Shown here piece after piece: positions 7,055 to 14,910 of a stretch of 18,155 bases of DNA. Within the stretch, counting starts at the first letter, position 1. Every line of letters starts with the position of its first letter. Made by a program: the position numbers and the translations under genes. The notes under the pieces were generated by a model. That model had not been told where the DNA came from. It worked only from the letters and a program-made list of their open reading frames with translations, and ran no database searches. The stretch is from NCBI GenBank assembly GCA_039199225.1, contig JBCCSZ010000147.1, forward strand, positions 1-18,155, given 5' to 3'. Origin of the DNA: JBCCSZ01 sp039199225 (GTDB lineage Bacteria > Bacteroidota > Bacteroidia > Chitinophagales > Saprospiraceae).

Positions 7055-7666
7055 ATGTTCCTTGAACCTCATTTTAAAGGCCAGCGAAGTGGCTGGATAG
7101 AAGTCATTTGCGGATCGATGTTTTCTGGTAAGACCGAGGAACTCATCCGGCGCTTGAAACGTGCCAAAATTGCCAACCAAAGTGTTGAAATATTCAAGCC
7201 GGCCGTAGACACGCGCTATGATACCCAAAAAGTGGTCAGTCACGACGCCAACTCCATCCTTTCCATTCCCATCAAACATTCTACGGAATTGCTCCGCCGC
7301 TCAGAAGGGGTAAGTGTTGTTGGTATCGACGAGGCACAATTTTTCGATGAACAGCTTCCGGAAGTTTGCCAAAAATTAGCCCTCCACGGTACTCGCATTA
7401 TTATAGCTGGCCTAGACATGGATTACAAGGGCCGCCCCTTTGGCCCCATGCCCAACTTGCTGGCAGTCGCCGAATACATTACAAAAGTGCATGCCATTTG
7501 CCATCACTGCGGCAACCTGGCAACCCATTCCTACCGATTGTCCAACGATGGCGATACGGTGGTTTTGGGAGAGAAAGACCGATATGAAGCTCGTTGCCGG
7601 ACTTGCTACCACATGGGAAACATCCTCGATCTGCAAGTGAATAAAAACGGCCAAACGCAAAGCTAA
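7055..7666 (+). CDS. tdk: Thymidine kinase, type II
   Basis: It phosphorylates thymidine to dTMP with ATP in the pyrimidine salvage pathway, in the cytoplasm. The 203-residue length is normal for the tetrameric, zinc-containing family. The P-loop is at 20-27 (GSMFSGKT), the Walker B and catalytic base region at 91-95 (IDEAQ, with E93 as base), and the structural zinc ligands are C149, C152, C181 and C184 (CHHC and CRTC). The flexible lasso loop before the second cysteine pair contains the thymidine-binding region (about 155-180). The start MFLEPHFKGQ is the usual N-terminus in Bacteroidota, which supports the ATG at 7055. The gene stands alone, divergent from the conserved hypothetical gene and convergent with the VWA genes. 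Confidence 0.96.
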   Translation: MFLEPHFKGQRSGWIEVICGSMFSGKTEELIRRLKRAKIANQSVEIFKPAVDTRYDTQKVVSHDANSILSIPIKHSTELLRRSEGVSVVGIDEAQFFDEQLPEVCQKLALHGTRIIIAGLDMDYKGRPFGPMPNLLAVAEYITKVHAICHHCGNLATHSYRLSNDGDTVVLGEKDRYEARCRTCYHMGNILDLQVNKNGQTQS

Positions 7667-7741
7667 AAAGAGAGCTCCCACCTTTCCACGGAAGCTCCCT
7701 ACGTTACTACATAGCTAAAACCTTATTATTAATCTTTGTAG

Positions 7742-7784
7742 GGGCTGTCCACCCTGCAAATCAATTGTTGAGCGCAGACAGCCC
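7742..7784. terminator. Possible bidirectional terminator between tdk and the VWA gene
   Basis: GGGCTGTC (7742-7749) pairs with GACAGCCC (7777-7784), with an additional inner CTGC/GCAG pairing. It lies between two convergent genes, where a shared terminator is expected, but no U-tract follows on either strand. Confidence 0.35.
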
Positions 7785-7826
7785 ATATTCGAATGGCAAT
7801 GAGTGCTTAAAGACAAATAGCGTTCA

Positions 7827-10058
7827 TTATTTTTTAGCCGAAATGGTGAGCAGCTCGCTGTCTTTGACCATTTGGATGAATGCCGAACGATAGCCGAAGC
7901 GGTCGGCTCCCTTAGCAGAATTGGCAAGCTCCAACACCATTTTATAATTCAGATCACCCTTGAACTTGGAATCCCGCAGGAGTAAGCTGAAGCCGGCTAC
8001 AGCACAGGCCCATCGGAAATTGTCGGAGGACTTTGGGAAAGAGACCGTTTCTGCGGCTACGGTGTGTTCCATCAAAATACTTTCGTAGGAACGAGGCCAT
8101 TTGTAGCGCAGCTTCAGCGTGAGTAGATTCTCACTTGTTGGTTTTGATTGCTTCGGGATGATTTCGTAGAAGGCCGTGACGCTGTGTCCAGCACCCAGTT
8201 CGCCCGCATCTTTGGTATCGTCATCAAAGTCTTCCTTGTTAAGTAGACGGTTTTCATAGCCCACCAATCGATACGATTCTACAACTGCTTCATTGAATAT
8301 CAACTGAAGTTTGACGTCTTTGGCAATGGTGTATAAGGTACTCGGTAACTCCGTTTGAAAGACCTTTGTTGCCTCCTTCATATTGTCGATGTAAGCGTAA
8401 TGGCCATTGCCTTTATCAGCCAGTGTTTCCAGCTTATGGTCTTGCAAATTGCCATAACCAAAACCGAGAACTGTCAAAAAGACATTCCTTGCTCGCTTGG
8501 TTTCAATCAGTTTTTCCAATTCCCTCCTTGAGGAGGTCCCTACATTGAAATCTCCATCGGTTGCCAGGATGACGCGGTTGTTGCCGCCGGTTAGGATATT
8601 TGATTGTGCGATTTTATAGGCCAACTTAATTCCTGCTCCCCCGGCCGTCGAGCCACCTGTCGTCAAGTTGCTGATAGCGTCTTTGATTTTTTGCTTTTCC
8701 CTGACTAGAGTAGATGGCAACACCAGCCCGGCAGCCCCTGCGTATACTACGATCGCCACGCGATCATTGGGCCGAAGTTCATCCACCAAGAGGTGAAGGG
8801 CTGGCTTGATTAAATTCAACTTGTTGGGAGATTGCATCGAGCCAGATACATCGATCAAAAAGACCAAATTGCTCGGTGGTGCTTGCTCCACATTTAGGTC
8901 TTCGCCTTTCAAAGCCACCTTCAACAGTTGGTGTCCTTTGTTCCAGGGGCAATCCGTCAGTTCTGTAAATACCCGAAAAGGATGCTCTGCCACTGGCTGC
9001 GGATAGTCATAGTTAAAATAGTTTACCATCTCCTCAGTCCGCACAGCAAATCGTGGTGGCACATGCCCCTGCTGAATCATGCGACGAATATTGCTGTAGG
9101 ATGCATTATCCACATCGATGGAAAAAGTAGAAAAGGCTTCATCCGAGGGCGATCGAAATTCGTTCTCAACCAGTGGGGCATAATGCTCGCCGTGTATAGG
9201 CTCTTGCACGGGTGCTGGCGGAGTAGCTTGTACGGGTGTAGACGGAGATGCTTGCTTTAACATACTTGGTCGTACATCCTTGGTGGCCTTAGCTTTTTCA
9301 GCTTGGTTGGCGTAGGCCGCCTCCACCCCTCCAGAAGAAGGCATCGCATTTTGTGAAAGTTCCGATGAAGGTATCAAATCCTTATTTCCAGTGACCCTGA
9401 TGCCATCGATATAGTAATCCGTTGCATTGTTTCTCGACCCTTTGACATTCACATGGTCTGGTTCTACAGTGACACCAGCTGCTTTCGCTGCTATGGAAGA
9501 GACATTTTTAGTAGGCAAGTTTTGAATTTGTTGACTGGTAACGGTCGTTGCAGCCTTTTGATTTTTCTTTTTGCGCTTTTTCTTCGATTTGCGTTTTCTA
9601 CTGGTCGTCCGCGTCCGGGTGGCCGACCGATCCATCCGCCCAGGCATGCTGATGGTACTACCGGAAGTTGTCTGATCCTGACTGAGCAAGGGTACTTTGT
9701 AACTAGTAACGACAACTTCGTCTAAGGATACACCTTGACTCATCTGGAAGTTCACCTTGGTACTTGCTCCTGCAGTCATAACGATACCTGTCACCTTTTG
9801 ATCGGGATAACCTGTGTACGCAATCGTTACATCGTAGGTACCTGGATCGACATTGATACTGTAGTTTCCCTCAAAATCAGTAGCGGCGCCAGCCGCGACA
9901 ACACCGTTCTTTTCTAAAATGACATTGGCGCCAATCAGCTCTTCTCCGGTGTCTTCATCCGTCACTTTTCCGTACATACGCGCCATGGCCGCATTCTCCT
10001 TCGGTGTATGAGCCTGCAGCAATAGCAGGCAGCAAAATAGCATAGACAGTACTTTCAT
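7827..10058 (-). CDS. Exported VWA protein with CarboxypepD_reg, plug-like motif and YfbK-type unit
   Basis: A 743-residue exported protein. A signal peptide covers residues 1-16. A CarboxypepD_reg-like beta domain covers about 29-107 (GKVTDEDTGEELIGANV). DEVVVTSYKVPLL (113-125) is followed by a very basic linker (154-168). Residues 174-224 resemble part of a SusC-type plug (QNLPTKNVSSIAA and NATDYYIDGIRV), but no barrel follows. After a Pro/Ala linker come a von_Wille_N-like segment (about 308-360, FSTFSIDVDNASYSNIRRM), a VWA domain (397-575) with metal site D403-S405-S407, T471 and D501, and a DUF3520-like C-terminus (about 585-735). The last three units together are the YfbK arrangement. 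VWA domains bind protein partners through a metal ion; the partner is unknown. The neighbour 100 bp upstream is a paralogue in the N-terminal module. Domain calls are by eye; function is not assigned. Confidence 0.88.
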   Translation of the reverse strand: MKVLSMLFCCLLLLQAHTPKENAAMARMYGKVTDEDTGEELIGANVILEKNGVVAAGAATDFEGNYSINVDPGTYDVTIAYTGYPDQKVTGIVMTAGASTKVNFQMSQGVSLDEVVVTSYKVPLLSQDQTTSGSTISMPGRMDRSATRTRTTSRKRKSKKKRKKKNQKAATTVTSQQIQNLPTKNVSSIAAKAAGVTVEPDHVNVKGSRNNATDYYIDGIRVTGNKDLIPSSELSQNAMPSSGGVEAAYANQAEKAKATKDVRPSMLKQASPSTPVQATPPAPVQEPIHGEHYAPLVENEFRSPSDEAFSTFSIDVDNASYSNIRRMIQQGHVPPRFAVRTEEMVNYFNYDYPQPVAEHPFRVFTELTDCPWNKGHQLLKVALKGEDLNVEQAPPSNLVFLIDVSGSMQSPNKLNLIKPALHLLVDELRPNDRVAIVVYAGAAGLVLPSTLVREKQKIKDAISNLTTGGSTAGGAGIKLAYKIAQSNILTGGNNRVILATDGDFNVGTSSRRELEKLIETKRARNVFLTVLGFGYGNLQDHKLETLADKGNGHYAYIDNMKEATKVFQTELPSTLYTIAKDVKLQLIFNEAVVESYRLVGYENRLLNKEDFDDDTKDAGELGAGHSVTAFYEIIPKQSKPTSENLLTLKLRYKWPRSYESILMEHTVAAETVSFPKSSDNFRWACAVAGFSLLLRDSKFKGDLNYKMVLELANSAKGADRFGYRSAFIQMVKDSELLTISAKK

Positions 10059-10157
10059 AAATTGGGCTATTTAATTCAAGCTGCGATTCATTAAACCCAA
10101 AAGCTTTTTATTCATCACAACTCTGGTTGGTTAATAACTTGATACTCAAATTTTCCG

Positions 10158-12278
10158 TCATAGGTCGTCTACCAAGGTCAACTTACCGCTTCCCCGCTCT
10201 CCATTCGGACCTTCGTAGTGCAGCAGATAGATTCCTTTGGAAAAACCTGTAAGATCGACGCGCATGGTCTTCTCTTCCGGCCACTCGATCCGGCGGAGTA
10301 GCTTTCCAGACAGATCAAAAACATAGAAAAATTTAACAGGCTCACTGAACTCTACATTGACGATACCACTACTTGGATTGGGGTAATATTTCCAATGAAA
10401 GGATGGCTGCTCAGGCTCGGGCGTGGGCCTTCGGTCCATGTCCCTTTGTTGAAGCCAGGCATTGGGTACTGCTGGGCTGCTGGTCGCCAAGGCATCGCAA
10501 TCTGGTACATAGGTAAACTCAAAAAATAAGCGCAAGAAGAGGTCGTCGAGCAGCTCCGTTGTATAGGAATCAGTGGTCGGCTCTATGTGGCTCAGACCGA
10601 TACCGCTGTCGTCGGTCAAAAAAGTGTAGGTTCCATTGGTGAGCAGTGCAAGAGAACGCATAAGGTATTCAGTGCTTTTGTCTACACCGCTACAGCTGAG
10701 TGGAATGATGCGAATGCCCTTGCGAGCGGCTAGTTGTATTTGCTCTTGCAGGAGTTTTTTGACGGCCTCCTCGTCTCGTGGTGGCGCATCCAAGATGAGA
10801 AAAAGCAGGCGGGCGCGAGCCTCTCCAGACCATTCCAAGTCGCTGATGGCCGTTTGTAAGCCCACCTCCACTGCCTCGGGGAAATCACCGCCACCACGGG
10901 CGTAGTTATTCTGGATAAAGGTCATTGTTTCTTCAAGATCACGAGAGAAGTCAGTCTTACGGACGAGGTACTCCTCCTCTCTATCGCGAAAAAAAACACC
11001 AGCCGTTTGCAGCATCAAGGTGGGATCGATCTCAGTCGCGTTTTTCAATAAACTCCCTAATTCTGCCTTGAGGTAGAGAATCTCGTCTTGCATCGAAGAG
11101 GTTGCATCCACTACAAAGGCAATATCCACCATTTGATGAGGTGTACAATCGGCCGGTATTTCCAATCGGTTCAATCCTTCATGAAAAGTTTTCAGTTGCG
11201 TTCCTAAGTCATAGGAGGTATCTTCATAAATTGCCTTTAGCGACAATTGGTCAAGCTCGTGGGTTGTTCCAAAGGCATTGGCCCACAATTCTGCCTTACC
11301 TGTATTATCTGTTTTAGACGCCCAGACCAACTCCGTTCCTTGCTGCAGCAATATGGCTGCATCCACCACGGCTTGTCCGCTCGTATTGACCAGTTGAACG
11401 CTGTAGCGATGAACGGGCTCGATGCCCCACTGCTGCCGATACTCTGCTAGGTCCTCTCCAGAAATATCGCCCCACAAATCCCACTTGCTGAAATCATTGA
11501 TCTCTCCGGCAGTCAAGCTACCTGCGCTTGCTTTTTGTCGAATCTCTGGTTCTGGTCTCGACTCATCTTCTGGAAAATCTGCCTCAGAATAGGGCATTGG
11601 GTGCTCTGGTGCCGAGGGAGGAGGCTCACTACTCGGTGCAACAGTGTCTGAACCTTTGATTCTAATGCCGTCGATATAGTAATCCGTTGGAGCTGCCCGA
11701 GAACCCTTCACATTCAAATCACTATCTTTTGCAGAAGAAGCCAACTTATGGAATTTTGCGACACTCTTGGTGGGCAGATCCGTCACATCTTTCGATTTTG
11801 AGGCCCGTTTCCTACCCTTTCGCCTTTTTCGTTCAGTTGTTCGAGACCGGGTGATCGAGGGCCGTCGACCCATCGATATGGTAGCGCCCGAGGTGGTGTT
11901 ATCCTTTTCGATTAGAGGAACCTTGTAGGATACCACGACAACCTCATCCAACTGAACACCGGCATTTAGTTTTACATCCAAGCGGGTTTGCGCTCCCGTC
12001 CGAATCAGTACGCCACTTACTGTATGATCAGAATATCCTGTATAATCAATCAACACATCATAGGTGCCAGCAGGAAGTTGCCCACGGAATCGGCCCTCAT
12101 AATCTGAGCTCATTCCCATGACAAAAATGCCATTCCTTTCTATGTAGAGATTTGCCCCAATCAAAGCCTCATCCGTTGCCTCATCTACCACACATCCTTG
12201 TAACCATCCAGTTGAAATATGCTCTCCCCAAGAGGCATAAAATAAAAAGCAGCAAATAATTAGGTTTATCACCTTCAT
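10158..12278 (-). CDS. VWA protein with CarboxypepD_reg, plug-like motif and T9SS sorting domain
   Basis: A 706-residue protein. A signal peptide covers about 1-18. The CarboxypepD_reg-like domain spans about 26-106 and reads closely like that of the next gene (ALIGANLYIERNG, AGTYDVLIDYTGYSD). Then come DEVVVVSYKVPL (111-122), a basic linker (149-163) and a shortened plug-like motif (167-207, DLPTKSV and PTDYYIDGIRI). An Asp/Pro-rich linker and an Ig-like segment (about 290-375) precede a VWA domain (384-590) with metal site D391-T393-S395, the motif GGGDFPEA at 462-469 and LILDAPPRD at 494-502. This VWA type differs from the YfbK type of the neighbour. Residues 630-706 are a type A T9SS C-terminal sorting domain (YYPNPSSGIVNV, SGKLLRRI, KGIYLLHY), so the protein should be exported and placed on the surface or released. 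Role unknown; adhesion or binding is inference. Confidence 0.88.
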   Translation of the reverse strand: MKVINLIICCFLFYASWGEHISTGWLQGCVVDEATDEALIGANLYIERNGIFVMGMSSDYEGRFRGQLPAGTYDVLIDYTGYSDHTVSGVLIRTGAQTRLDVKLNAGVQLDEVVVVSYKVPLIEKDNTTSGATISMGRRPSITRSRTTERKRRKGRKRASKSKDVTDLPTKSVAKFHKLASSAKDSDLNVKGSRAAPTDYYIDGIRIKGSDTVAPSSEPPPSAPEHPMPYSEADFPEDESRPEPEIRQKASAGSLTAGEINDFSKWDLWGDISGEDLAEYRQQWGIEPVHRYSVQLVNTSGQAVVDAAILLQQGTELVWASKTDNTGKAELWANAFGTTHELDQLSLKAIYEDTSYDLGTQLKTFHEGLNRLEIPADCTPHQMVDIAFVVDATSSMQDEILYLKAELGSLLKNATEIDPTLMLQTAGVFFRDREEEYLVRKTDFSRDLEETMTFIQNNYARGGGDFPEAVEVGLQTAISDLEWSGEARARLLFLILDAPPRDEEAVKKLLQEQIQLAARKGIRIIPLSCSGVDKSTEYLMRSLALLTNGTYTFLTDDSGIGLSHIEPTTDSYTTELLDDLFLRLFFEFTYVPDCDALATSSPAVPNAWLQQRDMDRRPTPEPEQPSFHWKYYPNPSSGIVNVEFSEPVKFFYVFDLSGKLLRRIEWPEEKTMRVDLTGFSKGIYLLHYEGPNGERGSGKLTLVDDL

Positions 12279-12369
12279 AGTCAGGTATTAAAAGGATAAA
12301 ACAATGACTTTACCTACCAGGCAATACAGCAAATAAGTTTGGCTATTCTCTTAAACTTACCCCAACAAT

Positions 12370-12390
12370 GTAGCATATTATCCATGCTAC
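12370..12390. repeat. Operator-like 7-bp inverted repeat upstream of the VWA gene
   Basis: GTAGCAT (12370-12376) and ATGCTAC (12384-12390) are perfect inverted arms around 7 bases. They lie in the divergent region between the VWA genes and purH, about 90 bases before the VWA start. Close to them is a weak minus-strand -7 candidate, TACATTGT (one base arrangement off consensus), so the repeat could be a repressor site. It is about 75 bases from the purH promoter. Confidence 0.35.
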
Positions 12391-12465
12391 TAACAAGTGC
12401 AATAGCTTACATAAGTCAGGTTTCTGAATAGCTATTTCAGCCGTTTTAAAGCCTTTGTAATCGCC

Positions 12466-12496
12466 TTTGTTATTCTATCATTATTGCGTACTTTTG
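12466..12496 (+). promoter_or_regulatory. Promoter of purH
   Basis: TTTG (12466-12469), 19 bases, then TACTTTTG (12489-12496) is an exact match to the Bacteroidota consensus. Transcription should start near 12503, about 28 bases before the purH ATG. No PurR-type operator or riboswitch is visible in this short leader. Confidence 0.7.
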
Positions 12497-12530
12497 CACA
12501 TCTTTTAACAAACATACACTGCATTCCACC

Positions 12531-14057
12531 ATGACGGTAAAGAAGATAAAATCAGCATTGATCTCTGTTTTTTCGAAGGAAGGATTAGAACCTATTGTGA
12601 AAGAATTGGATAAATTGGGCGTAAAAATTTATTCAACTGGCGGCACGCAAGCCTTCATTGAAAAACTCGGAATAAGTGTTGAAGCAGTTGAGAATGTTAC
12701 TTCTTATCCCTCTATCCTGGATGGTCGCGTCAAAACGCTGCACCCCAAAGTTTTTGGTGGAATACTTGCCCGGCGAGAAGACAGCCACTTAGCGCAATTG
12801 GAAGAGTACGACATTCCCGAAATCGATCTGGTGATCGTCGATCTCTACCCTTTCGAGGAGACGCTGGCGCAAACAGATGATGAGTCTACCATCATTGAAA
12901 AGATCGACATCGGCGGCATATCCCTGATTCGCGCGGCAGCCAAAAACTACAGGGATGTTGCGGTGGTCCCTTCAAAGGAGGAATACGCCATGATTTTGGA
13001 CTTGCTGAAGGAAAAGAAGGGCGCCACAGAACTGGCCGATCGTCAAGAACTCGCCCGCAGAGCGTTCAAGGTTTCCTCCAATTATGATGTTGCTATATAT
13101 GGTTACTTCAACAGAGCATCCGATGACTGGGCATTCAAGCACAGCATCCACCACAACCAAAGCTTAAGATACGGCGAAAACCCGCACCAAAAGGGCGTTT
13201 TTCATGGTGACTTGGGTGCGATGTTCGACAAGCTCAATGGCAAGGAATTGTCCTACAACAATCTGGTCGACGTGGATGCTGCCGTTAATTTGATGGCAGA
13301 ATTTCAGCACGCTGCACCCACTTTTGCCGTACTAAAGCACACCAATGCTTGCGGCGTGGCTACCCGGGACAATGTACTCGAAGCCTGGCAAGCAGCTTTG
13401 GCCGGTGACAATATTTCTGCCTTTGGAGGTATCCTCATCAGCAACAGCCCAATAGACTTAGCCACTGCCGAGGCCATCGACCAGATTTTCTACGAAGTGC
13501 TCATCGCCCCTGAATTTGCAGCAGATGCCCTGGAATTTCTTTGCCGCAAGTCTAAGCGCATTTTGCTTCGCATCAAGGAATACCACAGACGGCCCAAGAC
13601 TTTTAAGTCCATCCTCAATGGTGTCATCGAACAGGATTCAGATCATGTTACCGAAGGCAGCGACGAGCTCAAGGTCGTCACCAAAAATGTCCCCTCATCC
13701 GATGAAACACGCGATTTGTTGTTTGCCAACAAATGTGCGAAACACTTAAAATCCAATACCATCGCCCTAGTGAAAAACAATCAATTATTGGGCATGGGCT
13801 GTGGTCAAACTTCTCGGGTCGATGCCCTGAAACAAGCCATCCTTAAGGCCAAGCATTTTGGTTTTGACCTAGAAGGAGCTGTCATGGCATCGGATGCCTT
13901 TTTCCCTTTCCCCGACTGTGTAGAAATTGCAGACCAAGCCGGCATCACTGCAGTTATTCAGCCCGGGGGCTCCATCAAAGACCAATTGAGCATCGATTAC
14001 TGCGATAACCACGGCCTTTCCATGGTGATGACTGGTATTCGACATTTCAAGCATTGA
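12531..14057 (+). CDS. purH: Bifunctional AICAR formyltransferase / IMP cyclohydrolase
   Basis: It carries out the last two steps of purine synthesis in the cytoplasm: AICAR plus 10-formyl-THF gives FAICAR, which is cyclised to IMP. The 508-residue length is usual. The IMP cyclohydrolase domain is about 1-195, with STGGT at 35-39, VKTLHPKVFGG at 67-77 and IGGISLIRAAAKNY at 127-140. The formyltransferase domain is about 200-508, with RYGENPHQ at 213-220 and KHTNACG at 269-275; K269-H270 match the catalytic Lys-His pair of the family. ISAFGGI lies at 295-301 and the C-terminus ends in the expected TGIRHFKH. All conserved motifs are intact. It has its own strong promoter and no other purine gene is nearby. 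Confidence 0.97.
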   Translation: MTVKKIKSALISVFSKEGLEPIVKELDKLGVKIYSTGGTQAFIEKLGISVEAVENVTSYPSILDGRVKTLHPKVFGGILARREDSHLAQLEEYDIPEIDLVIVDLYPFEETLAQTDDESTIIEKIDIGGISLIRAAAKNYRDVAVVPSKEEYAMILDLLKEKKGATELADRQELARRAFKVSSNYDVAIYGYFNRASDDWAFKHSIHHNQSLRYGENPHQKGVFHGDLGAMFDKLNGKELSYNNLVDVDAAVNLMAEFQHAAPTFAVLKHTNACGVATRDNVLEAWQAALAGDNISAFGGILISNSPIDLATAEAIDQIFYEVLIAPEFAADALEFLCRKSKRILLRIKEYHRRPKTFKSILNGVIEQDSDHVTEGSDELKVVTKNVPSSDETRDLLFANKCAKHLKSNTIALVKNNQLLGMGCGQTSRVDALKQAILKAKHFGFDLEGAVMASDAFFPFPDCVEIADQAGITAVIQPGGSIKDQLSIDYCDNHGLSMVMTGIRHFKH

Positions 14058-14080
14058 TCCGCCAATTATGGCTCGATCAA
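14054..14080 (+). terminator. Weak hairpin at the end of purH
   Basis: TTGATC (14054-14059) and GATCAA (14075-14080) pair, with an inner GCC/GGC pair around AATTAT. It overlaps the purH stop codon and is followed only by CTTTAGG, without a clear U-tract, so termination may be partial. Confidence 0.3.
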
Positions 14081-14088
14081 CTTTAGGA

Positions 14089-14120
14089 TTTCGTTAACGC
14101 ACTGCCTTGATTTACGTTCG
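14089..14120 (+). promoter_or_regulatory. Possible weak promoter for the coaX unit
   Basis: TTTC (14089-14092), 20 bases, then TACGTTCG (14113-14120) differs from the Bacteroidota consensus at one base in each box. It would serve coaX and the following genes if purH read-through stops at the hairpin. Confidence 0.25.
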
Positions 14121-14175
14121 TCTTAAAGGTGAAAATTAATTTTATTTACCCATTGTACACCAAGAACACGGCAGT

Positions 14176-14910
14176 TTGAATCTTATAATTGACATCGGCA
14201 ATACACGTTCTAAGATTGGCGTTTTCAAAGAGACGCAACTGGTACATACAACCATATGGACCAAAGATTGGTCTTTGAAAAAGTTAGAACGCTTTGTCAA
14301 AAAGTACGACATCAAAAGTTGTGCTTTGTCGACAGTTGCAGGCGTCCCGGAGGCCATCGAAGCCTTCCTAGCGAACAACACCTACTATCTGAAGCTATCA
14401 GAAAAGACTGCCCTACCGATCAAAAATGCATACAAGAGTCCAGCCACACTAGGAAAAGACCGGCTTGCAGCCGTCGTGGGGGCCTTCAGCCTCTACCCGA
14501 AAACGGGTTGCCTGGTAATCGATGCTGGCACTTGTATCACTTATGATTTGATCGACAAGGATCATGTTTACCACGGTGGCAACATCAGTCCTGGGCTGGA
14601 TATGCGCTTCAAAGCCATGAACGCGTTTACCGCTGGACTGCCTTTGCTGAAGCGTAAGCATTCTCCGAAGTTGATCGGACAAACCACTCAGTCTGCTATG
14701 AGAAGCGGCAGTCAGTGGGGGTGCCTGTTCGAAATCGAAGGTTTTGTAAAGCAGTATCGCCGACAATACGGCCGCCTGAAAGTTTTAATGACTGGTGGTA
14801 GTGCGGATTATTTTGCAAATCACCTGAAAACTAAGATATTTGTACACCCGAATTTGGTACTCATTGGGTTAAATGAAATATTAAATTATAATGTCCAAAC
14901 CCTCGACTAA
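14176..14910 (+). CDS. coaX: Type III pantothenate kinase (TTG start)
   Basis: It phosphorylates pantothenate, the first step of coenzyme A synthesis, in the cytoplasm. The 244-residue ASKHA-fold protein shows DIGNTRSKIG at 6-15 (phosphate-binding loop), GKDRLAAVVGA at 93-103 (substrate loop, with D95 as the expected catalytic base), VIDAGTCITYD at 114-124, GGNISPGLDMRFKAM at 134-148 and MTGGSADYF at 205-213. The start is TTG at 14176. No other start exists upstream in frame, and DIGNT must lie about five residues from the N-terminus, so TTG is well supported. Its last 20 bases overlap the next gene, indicating translational coupling. In Bacteroidota coaX often stands next to such an outer membrane protein gene. 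Confidence 0.95.
   Translation: MNLIIDIGNTRSKIGVFKETQLVHTTIWTKDWSLKKLERFVKKYDIKSCALSTVAGVPEAIEAFLANNTYYLKLSEKTALPIKNAYKSPATLGKDRLAAVVGAFSLYPKTGCLVIDAGTCITYDLIDKDHVYHGGNISPGLDMRFKAMNAFTAGLPLLKRKHSPKLIGQTTQSAMRSGSQWGCLFEIEGFVKQYRRQYGRLKVLMTGGSADYFANHLKTKIFVHPNLVLIGLNEILNYNVQTLD

Noticed and set aside
9453..9725. Plus-strand frame inside the first VWA gene
   Set aside because: Antisense of the basic linker region; no start context or family similarity.
7055..12278. The VWA pair as a MoxR-VWA chaperone or ternary-type defence system
   Set aside because: No AAA+ ATPase, phosphatase or nuclease gene accompanies them; both proteins carry signal peptides and so act outside the cytoplasm.
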